From a bacterium (lineage in GTDB: Bacteria > ARS69): a stretch of DNA of 9,614 nt. Where the stretch lies: NCBI GenBank assembly GCA_025774805.1, contig JALGZR010000124.1, positions 1 to 9,614 of the forward strand. Reading direction: 5' to 3'. Of this stretch, positions 1 through 5,715 are shown in pieces (the stretch's first letter is position 1; each line of letters opens with the position of its first letter). The notes under the pieces are model-generated. The model did no database searches, had not been told where the DNA came from, and was given only the letters and a program-made list of their open reading frames with translations. The position numbers and the translations under genes are program-made.

Positions 1-132
1 GGCCGATCCCGGGCGGAGGCGGCCGGCTCCCTCCGTTTTTCGCTGGGATCGGGTTCCACTCGATCCGAAGTCGAGGAGGTGCTGAAGATCCTCCCGAAGG
101 TCGCCTCGCGGCTGGCGGCGGCGAGCTCCTAG
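1..132 (+). CDS. Cysteine desulfurase (NifS/IscS-like), C-terminal fragment
   Basis: Only the last 43 residues are present; the gene begins before the window. The frame is open from base 1 to the TAG at 130-132. The visible tail contains LRFSLGSGSTRSEVEEVLKI followed by LPKVASRL. This matches the end of class V aminotransferase-fold cysteine desulfurases, which typically read (V/L)RFSLGRFTTEEEI followed by an LPxVVxRLR helix. Such enzymes use PLP to take sulfur from cysteine for iron-sulfur clusters or tRNA thiolation. The PLP lysine and the catalytic cysteine loop are outside the window, so the subtype (IscS, NifS, SufS) cannot be told. The next gene starts 39 bases downstream on the same strand, so co-transcription is plausible. 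The family call rests on a short but characteristic tail. Confidence 0.75.
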   Translation, partial: GRSRAEAAGSLRFSLGSGSTRSEVEEVLKILPKVASRLAAASS

Positions 133-171
133 CCTCGTGCGGACCACGCATCACCAACCCCGGAGTGTTTC

Positions 172-813
172 ATGAGATCACGACCCCACTCGCGCCTTCT
201 CTCTCTCATTCGACTCTCGGCCCTCGCGGTCTGGGTGGCCGGCTGTGCCGCGGAGGAGGCGGGCGGGGACCGGGGAGGCGGGGAGGCGTCGACCCCGCAG
301 GCTTCCTCGGAGTCCGATCTCGAGGGCGCTCCGGTATCCGGACCGGCGTCGCGCGGGTTACAGCCCGCACCCGATTTCACTCTCGATCGAGTGGACGGGG
401 GAACGCTCCAGCTCTCGTCCCTCCGGGGCAAAGTGGTCCTGCTCGACTTCTGGGCGACCTGGTGCGCGCCGTGCCGACGCGCGATTCCACACCTGAACAA
501 GCTCCATTCGACCTACGGGGAGGACGGCTTCGAGATCGTCGGTATCTCCGTCGACCAGCCCCGCGGGACCGTGGCGGCGCTCGATCTCGTCCGCGCCTTC
601 ATGGCACGTACGACCATGAAGTACCCGAACGTCATGGGGAGCCTCTCCGTGGTGACCGCGTACGGCGGAATCCGGAGCATTCCGACCGCGTTCCTCATCG
701 ACCGGGAAGGCAGGATCCGGCACCGCTACGTCGGCTACCAGCCTCCGCACGTCCTCGACCGTGACGTGAAGGCGGTTCTCGCCGAGGGGGTGGACGGGAC
801 CGCGTCGATCTGA
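172..813 (+). CDS. TlpA-family thioredoxin-like lipoprotein
   Basis: A 213-residue exported thiol-disulfide oxidoreductase. The N-terminus has basic residues, a hydrophobic stretch (about 9-23) and a lipobox-like VAGC with the lipidated Cys at residue 25, so it should be membrane-anchored and face the periplasm. A low-complexity Gly/Ser/Ala linker covers about 26-62. The thioredoxin fold follows: PDFTLDRVDGG near 67, VVLLDFWATWCAPC with the redox pair Cys98/Cys101, the GISVDQP strand near 124, and the cis-proline in SIPTAFLIDREG (Pro171). The order and spacing are typical of TlpA/ResA/CcmG proteins, which usually keep apo-cytochrome or other exported protein cysteines reduced. The ATG follows GGAG at 162-165 with 6 bases between. 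The next gene encodes an exported protein with three cysteines, a possible client. The exact substrate cannot be deduced. Confidence 0.92.
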   Translation: MRSRPHSRLLSLIRLSALAVWVAGCAAEEAGGDRGGGEASTPQASSESDLEGAPVSGPASRGLQPAPDFTLDRVDGGTLQLSSLRGKVVLLDFWATWCAPCRRAIPHLNKLHSTYGEDGFEIVGISVDQPRGTVAALDLVRAFMARTTMKYPNVMGSLSVVTAYGGIRSIPTAFLIDREGRIRHRYVGYQPPHVLDRDVKAVLAEGVDGTASI

Positions 814-853
814 TTCCCTCTCCGCGATTCCGACGGGCCGAACCGACGATTCT

Positions 854-885
854 CCGGAACGGCCCGCCTCCACGATCCGTTCCGG
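854..885. repeat. GC-rich inverted repeat between tlpA-like and HEAT-cyclophilin genes
   Basis: CCGGAACGG (854-862) and CCGTTCCGG (877-885) are perfect 9-base reverse complements separated by 14 bases. As RNA this would be a stable hairpin; as DNA it could be a dyad protein-binding site. No T-run follows, so it is not a standard intrinsic terminator. It is the only structure I see in the 105-base gap (814-918) between the two plus-strand genes. Confidence 0.5.
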
Positions 886-918
886 CGGTCCACGCGACCG
901 GCGGGGAGAGCATCGATC

Positions 919-2982
919 GTGCGGTTGTTTCCGGTTTCGCGCGCCACCGGTCGGGCGGTCGCGGCCGTCGTCGCTGCGATCGGGCTCGCCGCCGTGACCG
1001 ACTCCCCCGCCCGGGCGAATCGGGGCGTCTCCGACCTGAAAGAGATCGCCGAACTGGAGGATCTCCGCTCTCCGGGAGAGGGCATCCTGGCGGAGCGGCT
1101 CCGGGACCGCAACGCGGAGACCCGGGCGGCCGCCGCGCGCGCCCTCGGGCGGAACGGGCACGAGGACGCGGTCCCCTCACTTCTCGACGCGCTCCAGGAC
1201 TCGGAGCTGTCGGTCCGCCTCGAGGTGATCTTCGCGCTCGGTCAGATCGGAAGCGCCGAGGCCCGCGACCCGCTGAGACGCATCGCCGCCTCCAACGCCA
1301 CGGTGGAGGAGCGCGACGAGGCCCTTCTCGCGCTCGGGAAGCTCCGAGGAGAGGGCGCCGCCGAAGCGATCCTGCCGTTCCTCGCCGATCCGGTGGCCAC
1401 GATCCGGGCCGACGCGGCGATCGCCCTCGCGCGAACGGCGGACAGCGTGGCCGCGATCGACCTGAGAGCGCTCCTCACCGACGACGATCCGGCGGTGCGA
1501 TCCAGCGCGGCGTGGGCGGTCGGCCGCCTGAAGGTCCGGGATCTCGCGGAGGACCTTCGTGACCTCCTGGAGGATCCCGATCCGGACGTGAAGCTCGCGG
1601 CGACGAAGAGCGTCGGTCAGATCGAGGACGTCGAGGCGATCGAGGCTCTCTCCCGACTCGTTCAGGATTCCGACTGGCGGGTCCGGGCGAACGTCGCGTC
1701 GTCGCTGGGGGCGACGAAGAGCCCGGACGCGCTGCCGGGGATCGCGCGTCTCGCGCGGGACGAGAACGGAAACGTCCGGGCGTCGGCCGCGGCGGCGCTG
1801 GAGCACGTTCCCCCGCACGAGAAGAGGGACGAAGTGCTCGCCCTCCTCCGGAAGGACCCCGAGGCCCAGGTCGTCGCGGCGCTGATGCCCGCACTGGCGA
1901 TCGGCCTCGAGAACCGGGCGAACGCGCGGGAGGAGCACCGGACCGCCCTCGCCGATCTGCGCGGCGCGGTCGTGCGCGCGGCCTACGCCTCGCTCGCGGA
2001 GGCGGGGCGCCGCGTGGAGGGCGATCCGCCCCACGTGTGGCGGCACGAGGCGTGGACCTGGATGCGGGACCGCCTGGCGGCCGAGGAGACCCCGATCGCG
2101 GAGAAGATAGCCGCCGCCTACCATGCCGGCGCCTTCGGCAGCGCGGGCCCGAGGCCGGAGTTGATCGAGTCGCTCTCCGGAGTCCACTGGGCGGTCACGG
2201 CGGCGGCGTTGCAGGCGCTCTCCGAGATGACTCCGGCCGACACGGCCGATCTGCAGAGGCATCGGGAGGAGACTCCGAAGATCATCGAGAGCGTGTTGAC
2301 GAACGACCCGGCGGCGGGCGCGTCGGTAGACGTGCGCCTCTCCGCGGCGGAAGCGCTCGGATCGTTCGACGGTGAAGACGCGAAGCGGATCCTCCGGGGT
2401 CTCGCGGCGAGCGATCCCGATCATCGCGTCCGCACTCGGGCGGCGCGGTCGCTCGAGGAGCTCGGAGAGCCCCGGCCCGAAGTCGCTCCCCCCGGCCCCC
2501 GTCCCGGACCCGCCGAACCGCTCGAGGAGGTCTATCTCGGCGCGAGACCGGGCTCGCTCGTCGCCGCGATCTCGACGGCGAAAGGTGATCTCGTGATCGA
2601 GCTGCTCCACCGGGACGCCCCGCGCACGGTGCAGAACTTCGTCGCGCTGGCGAAGAGGGGCTTCTACGACGGTCTCACGTTCCACCGGGTCGTTCCGAAC
2701 TTCGTGGTCCAGGGGGGATGCCCCCTGGGGAACGGCTGGGGGAGCCCCGGGTACGAGATCCGCTGCGAGTACAACCGGCACCGGTTCGCGCGGGGAATGG
2801 TCGGCATGGCCCATGCAGGCAAGGACACGGGGGGGTGCCAATTCTTCATCACCCATTCGCGGCAGCCCCATCTCGACGGGCGCTACACGATCTTCGGCCG
2901 CGTGATCGAGGGCATGGACGTCGTAGACGCCATCCGGGTCGAGGACGAGATCGAGAGGATCACCGTACGCCGGAAGCGCTAG
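919..2982 (+). CDS. Exported HEAT-repeat protein with C-terminal cyclophilin (peptidyl-prolyl isomerase) domain
   Basis: A 687-residue fusion. Residues 1-34 form a signal peptide (basic start, hydrophobic about 13-27, likely cleavage after SPARA). About eight HEAT/PBS-lyase-like repeats of 29-32 residues follow between 55 and 300, each marked by an R..AA.ALG helix (near 69, 100, 131, 163, 194, 226, 255 and 287). A less regular helical region (300-465) comes next, then two more repeats (473 and 504) and a proline-rich linker (518-535). The cyclophilin domain (about 545-687) has [15 protein letters not shown] with catalytic Arg590, Phe595 and Gln598, then [20 protein letters not shown]. CypA Trp121 corresponds to His651, as in many bacterial cyclophilins. 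The family catalyses cis-trans isomerisation of X-Pro bonds; the repeats probably bind a protein partner. The GTG start is preceded by GGGGAGAG at 903-910, 8 bases away. All three cysteines (601, 616, 640) lie in the isomerase domain. The TAG stop lies inside a repeat shared with 3927-3969. Confidence 0.93.
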   Translation: MRLFPVSRATGRAVAAVVAAIGLAAVTDSPARANRGVSDLKEIAELEDLRSPGEGILAERLRDRNAETRAAAARALGRNGHEDAVPSLLDALQDSELSVRLEVIFALGQIGSAEARDPLRRIAASNATVEERDEALLALGKLRGEGAAEAILPFLADPVATIRADAAIALARTADSVAAIDLRALLTDDDPAVRSSAAWAVGRLKVRDLAEDLRDLLEDPDPDVKLAATKSVGQIEDVEAIEALSRLVQDSDWRVRANVASSLGATKSPDALPGIARLARDENGNVRASAAAALEHVPPHEKRDEVLALLRKDPEAQVVAALMPALAIGLENRANAREEHRTALADLRGAVVRAAYASLAEAGRRVEGDPPHVWRHEAWTWMRDRLAAEETPIAEKIAAAYHAGAFGSAGPRPELIESLSGVHWAVTAAALQALSEMTPADTADLQRHREETPKIIESVLTNDPAAGASVDVRLSAAEALGSFDGEDAKRILRGLAASDPDHRVRTRAARSLEELGEPRPEVAPPGPRPGPAEPLEEVYLGARPGSLVAAISTAKGDLVIELLHRDAPRTVQNFVALAKRGFYDGLTFHRVVPNFVVQGGCPLGNGWGSPGYEIRCEYNRHRFARGMVGMAHAGKDTGGCQFFITHSRQPHLDGRYTIFGRVIEGMDVVDAIRVEDEIERITVRRKR

Positions 2983-3017
2983 CCTGCATTTCTCACCAGC
3001 CTCTGCGGCGGCGGCTC
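2978..3017 (+). repeat. 3'-end repeat, copy A (inverted relative to copy B)
   Basis: This 40-base unit starts at the last codon and TAG stop of the HEAT-cyclophilin gene and ends in GCGGCGGCGGCTC. Its reverse complement matches 3927-3969: 38 of 40 bases are identical, with one 3-base insertion in the other copy. Homology ends sharply on the downstream side. The core, TAGCCTG-N5-CTCACCAG, recurs twice more in the window. The first 22 bases can also pair with copy C at 3027-3047. I do not recognise a named family. It may be a dispersed palindromic repeat that serves as a 3'-end or terminator structure. Confidence 0.7.
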
Positions 3018-3047
3018 TCGACGACTCTGGTGAGAAACTCAGGCCGG
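2979..3047. terminator. Possible bidirectional terminator hairpin between convergent genes
   Basis: Arms 2979-2999 and 3027-3047 are 21 bases long and 17 of 21 pair, including an uninterrupted 11-base match (TTTCTCACCAG at 2989-2999 with CTGGTGAGAAA at 3027-3037). The loop is 27 bases. The structure fills most of the 82-base gap between two converging genes, the usual place for a shared terminator. The T/A runs are on the outside of the stem in the wrong order for a classic U-tract, so a terminator role is an inference from position. Confidence 0.4.
3027..3047 (-). repeat. 3'-end repeat, copy C (short)
   Basis: Read on the minus strand this is CCGGCCTGAGTTTCTCACCAG without the GC-rich tail of copies A and B. 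It lies 17 bases after the stop of the receiver-STAS gene, in the same transcript-relative orientation as copy A has to its own gene. The TAG present in the other copies is CGG here, so the stop codon is not shared. CTCACCAG and GCCTG are intact and correctly spaced. Confidence 0.5.
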
Positions 3048-3064
3048 TGGAACGCGATCCCGGA

Positions 3065-3859
3065 CTATCCGGAGGTCGATCTCGTCTCCTGCGCCGAGCT
3101 CCGGGCGGTCTGCAGCGCGCTGGCGCGATCGGGGAGGATCGGGGCGTAGAGGTTCAGCTTCTCGAGGAGAAGCCGCGTGCCGATTCCCTTGCCCGGTGCG
3201 ACGATCACCAACCTCCCGTTCGCCTTCCGGAATCTCACCTCGAACTGCACGATCCGGTCTCCGACCGTCGAATCGACCTTGTTGACTTTCGACAGGTCGA
3301 GAATCAGAGGACGATTCCCCTCTCCCCCGGCGCTCACCAAAGCCCAGGTCAGGTCCCGGACGACGGGTCCGGCGATCTCGGACGACAGGGCGGTGACCAG
3401 GGGAATGCCGTGGGTATCGACCACGGAGAAGTTCATTCGATAGTCGCCGAGCAGCTTCGACACTTTGGCCAGGAGATTCGCGGGCTCGAACGGCTTCACC
3501 AGGTACTCGTCCACGCCCGCCTGGTGCGCGGCGGTGATGCTCTCCCGGTCGTTGCGCGAGGTGACCATCATGAGCGGGATGTGTCTCGTCGCGGGATCGC
3601 TCCTCAGGGTGCGCGCGACCTCCAGACCGTCCATCTTCGGCATCGAGATGTCGAGGAGCACGAGATCCGGCTTTTCCTCTCCCGTCCTTCTCACCGCCTC
3701 CACGCCGTCGGCGGCGGTGATGACCTCGTGCCCCTTCTCCTCGAACATCGCGGCCAGCATCTTGGAGATGAACTTCACGTCGTCGACGACAAGGATGCGC
3801 GCCATGGTGTCCGTCCCGGTTCCGGCCCCGGAGGGCGTCTCCTGGGTTGATGCGGTCAT
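3065..3859 (-). CDS. Response regulator receiver-STAS fusion protein
   Basis: A 264-residue cytoplasmic signalling protein. The CheY-like receiver (about 20-138) looks active: acidic pair Asp26/Asp27 in ILVVDDVKF, phosphoacceptor Asp70 in LVLLDISMPKMDG, Thr100 and Lys122 in VKPF. The C-terminal part (about 143-250) resembles a STAS domain: PLILDLSKVNKVDSTVGDRI, then RLVIVAPGKGIGTRLL. Thr198 sits where SpoIIAA-type anti-sigma antagonists carry the phosphorylated serine. STAS proteins of this type bind anti-sigma or switch kinases, so phosphorylation at Asp70 could control partner release; that is inference. There is no DNA-binding domain. The start at 3859 has AAGG four bases upstream and the first 18 codons keep the gene's GC3 bias. 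An internal ATG at 3805, just before the receiver, is an alternative start. The gene is 105 bases downstream of the DUF885 gene on the same strand. The cognate kinase is not in the window. Confidence 0.88.
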   Translation of the reverse strand: MTASTQETPSGAGTGTDTMARILVVDDVKFISKMLAAMFEEKGHEVITAADGVEAVRRTGEEKPDLVLLDISMPKMDGLEVARTLRSDPATRHIPLMMVTSRNDRESITAAHQAGVDEYLVKPFEPANLLAKVSKLLGDYRMNFSVVDTHGIPLVTALSSEIAGPVVRDLTWALVSAGGEGNRPLILDLSKVNKVDSTVGDRIVQFEVRFRKANGRLVIVAPGKGIGTRLLLEKLNLYAPILPDRASALQTARSSAQETRSTSG

Positions 3860-3926
3860 CTGGCCTTCGGCTCGGCTATCGGCCGAAACGAAGGAGAACT
3901 GAAGCGATGAAAGCGGGGGGCGCGGC

Positions 3927-3969
3927 GAGCCGCCGCCGCACCGGAGGCTGGTGAGACATGCCGGCTAGC
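3927..3969 (-). repeat. 3'-end repeat, copy B (inverted relative to copy A)
   Basis: A 43-base unit on the minus strand beginning at the last codon and TAG stop of the DUF885 gene. It matches copy A (2978-3017) at 38 of 40 bases plus a 3-base insertion (CGG). Unlike copy A it has no inverted partner of the CTGGTGAG core. Instead its GC-rich end runs into a compact hairpin on the minus strand, GCGGCG-GCT-CGCCGC, which lies at about 3920-3934 and is followed by a C-rich run and no clear U-tract. Confidence 0.7.
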
Positions 3970-5626
3970 TGGGATTCCCGGCCAGGATCCGATCCCGAAC
4001 GATCGGAATCGGAACCATGCCCCAGTAGAGGAACTCGTCGTGGAAGGCGCGGTCGGAGTAGCCGCTCCCCCGGGCCGCCCGGAGGTCGTCCCGGAGCTTC
4101 ACGAGCATCCGCTTCCCGAGGGTGTAGCGCACGGCGCCCGGATCGAAGGTGCCCCGCACCGCCTCGGTGCGTGCCGCCGCCTCGCTGAGGTCGGCCTCTC
4201 CCCGGAAGAGACGATGGGCCTCGTCGACCGTCATGCCGCGCGTGTGCATGCGGATGGCCGTGATGAGCCTCACGTTGCGCACGACCGCGCCCCGGAGCTG
4301 AAAGAGCCGCAGCGCGGGATCGCCGTCACCGTACCCCGCTTCCACCGTCATCTCCACGGCGTAGTCCGCCCACGCCTCGGCCGACGAAGAGGAACGAAAG
4401 GTCCGCACCACGCGCGACGGATTGCGCCGCAGGTGAAGGCCGTGCAGGAAATGGCCGGGCCAGACCCGATAGACGGCTTTCAGGATGAGCTCGGGGCGGC
4501 AGAACTCGCGCAGCCAGTCCTCGGCGGTGGACTCGTCCCACTCGGGTCGCGGCGGGGTGACGTAGAAGGTGCCGGGTTCCCTCTGGACGGTCAGCGCGCC
4601 GGGGCCGTCCAGCATGGAGAAGGCGAAGCTCCGATAGGGAGGGGTCTCGGCGACGTGACACTCGATCGAAGACGGGATCGACACGATCTCCCTCTGCGCG
4701 ACCCAGCGACGGAGATCCTCGAGAACGTCGCGGGCCGCGTCGACGAGACCCCGGGCCTCGGGAGCCTCGGTCGAGAGCCGGCGGATCAGATCCTTCGGCT
4801 CGGCGCGGGGATCGATCGCGCGCGCCGTCTCCCGGAGATCCCTCTGGTTGCGCTCCAGGTCTCGCTCGCCGATCTCCAGCAGGCGATCGGGATCGGTGTC
4901 GATCCCCTCGGCGGTCGCGAGCCTCTTTGCGAAGACCTCCGGACCCAGCGGAAAGACGTCGGGACGGGATTCGGCCAGCCGATCCTCCAGAAACGCGATG
5001 AACTCGCGTCCCGCCTCGGCGGCCTGTTGCCGGGCCTGGAGGAGAGCGCGTCGGAGCATGGCGTCGTCGCCGTGGGCGTCCGTCAGCGCGTCGCCGAGCT
5101 CGCCCTCGACGAAGAGGACGAAGCCGCGAACGAGCCGTCGGGCCGTAGACGTGATCGTCCGATCGAGTACGGGCTCGAGCTGGCTCCGGATCTGGTCGAG
5201 AGCGCGCGGAATCCCCTTTAGGTGCAGGCACAGGGCCGCGGCCCGGTCTCCGCGAGGCGCGTGGTCGCCGATCAGGTACCGGGTCAGGTCGATCTGGTCC
5301 AGCGCGACCAAGGGATTGCGACTCCAGAGCCGGAGATCGCGGATTCCGACCAGCTCCCGGCGACAGGCGGCCCGAAGCACTCTCCAGTCGAGCGTACGGT
5401 CCGGGTCGAGCGCCGCGGAATCGATCGAGTCCAGCTCCTCGAGAGCTCCCTCCAGCTCCTCCGCCCGACGGGCGATCCCGCCCTCACCGATGTCGGGCAG
5501 CCGACCGTCGTAGGCGTGCAGTCCGCCGAATCGGGCCTCCTCGGGATGGGCCTCGTAGTGAGCGTCGAGGATACGCTCGGCCAGCGCATCGAGGGATGCG
5601 CGGGCGGTGGCGGTCGAATCGGCCAT
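3965..5626 (-). CDS. DUF885 family protein with degenerate metal-binding motif
   Basis: A 553-residue protein with no signal peptide that matches the DUF885 family (predicted zinc-dependent peptidase-like, mostly helical). It opens with the typical ALAERILDAHYEAHPEEARFGG and has the middle signature PGTFYVTPP (351-359). Active family members carry HE(A/V)(Y/M)PGHH followed by an EGWA(L)Y helix. Here the first reads VYRVWPGHFLHG (385-396): His and Glu are replaced by Tyr386 and Arg387, while His392 is kept. The second is EAWADYAVE (Glu417), and the later His461 in RMHTRGMTVDEA is also kept. Loss of the HE pair suggests that it binds metal differently or is not a peptidase. ATG 5626 is preceded by GAGGAA, with 6 bases between. 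It lies between two signalling genes on the same strand (87 and 105 base gaps). Substrate unknown. The family call is firm; the function is not. Confidence 0.85.
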   Translation of the reverse strand: MADSTATARASLDALAERILDAHYEAHPEEARFGGLHAYDGRLPDIGEGGIARRAEELEGALEELDSIDSAALDPDRTLDWRVLRAACRRELVGIRDLRLWSRNPLVALDQIDLTRYLIGDHAPRGDRAAALCLHLKGIPRALDQIRSQLEPVLDRTITSTARRLVRGFVLFVEGELGDALTDAHGDDAMLRRALLQARQQAAEAGREFIAFLEDRLAESRPDVFPLGPEVFAKRLATAEGIDTDPDRLLEIGERDLERNQRDLRETARAIDPRAEPKDLIRRLSTEAPEARGLVDAARDVLEDLRRWVAQREIVSIPSSIECHVAETPPYRSFAFSMLDGPGALTVQREPGTFYVTPPRPEWDESTAEDWLREFCRPELILKAVYRVWPGHFLHGLHLRRNPSRVVRTFRSSSSAEAWADYAVEMTVEAGYGDGDPALRLFQLRGAVVRNVRLITAIRMHTRGMTVDEAHRLFRGEADLSEAAARTEAVRGTFDPGAVRYTLGKRMLVKLRDDLRAARGSGYSDRAFHDEFLYWGMVPIPIVRDRILAGNPS

Positions 5627-5698
5627 GGAGGTTCCTCGAGGGTCCGGTCGGAAGGCGGAGAAGTGTAGCGCAGGACCACCCGGGACTGGAAGCGCAAC

Positions 5699-5715
5699 GT
5701 GAGGTTTTCAGGCTA
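5699..5715 (-). repeat. Possible 3'-end repeat, copy D (weak)
   Basis: On the minus strand the stop of the HD-GYP gene reads TAGCCTG-AAAAC-CTCAC, the same start, spacing and CTCAC block as copies A and B. The CAG and GC-rich tail are missing. Only about 12 defined bases match, so chance is possible; the position exactly at a stop codon is the reason to record it. Confidence 0.3.

Noticed and set aside
1177-2871. Long open frame on the minus strand across the HEAT-cyclophilin gene (564 codons)
   Set aside because: Arg/Gly/Pro-rich with no recognisable domain. It is a by-product of high GC3 on the plus strand, where the HEAT and cyclophilin motifs are unmistakable.
3047-3850. Plus-strand open frame opposite the receiver-STAS gene
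   Set aside because: It mirrors the codons of the minus-strand gene and shows no recognisable motif.
2978-3969. The repeats as ends of an insertion sequence or a CRISPR array
   Set aside because: The gene between copies A and B is a signalling protein, not a transposase; no target-site duplication is visible. Copies are in opposite orientation and irregularly spaced, unlike CRISPR.
4040-5221. Plus-strand open frame opposite the DUF885 gene (393 codons)
   Set aside because: Composition typical of antisense GC-rich frames; the opposite strand matches DUF885.
5662-5667. TACACT on the minus strand as a -10 box for the DUF885 gene
   Set aside because: A fair -10 match but no acceptable -35 at 16-18 bases upstream, so not listed as a promoter.
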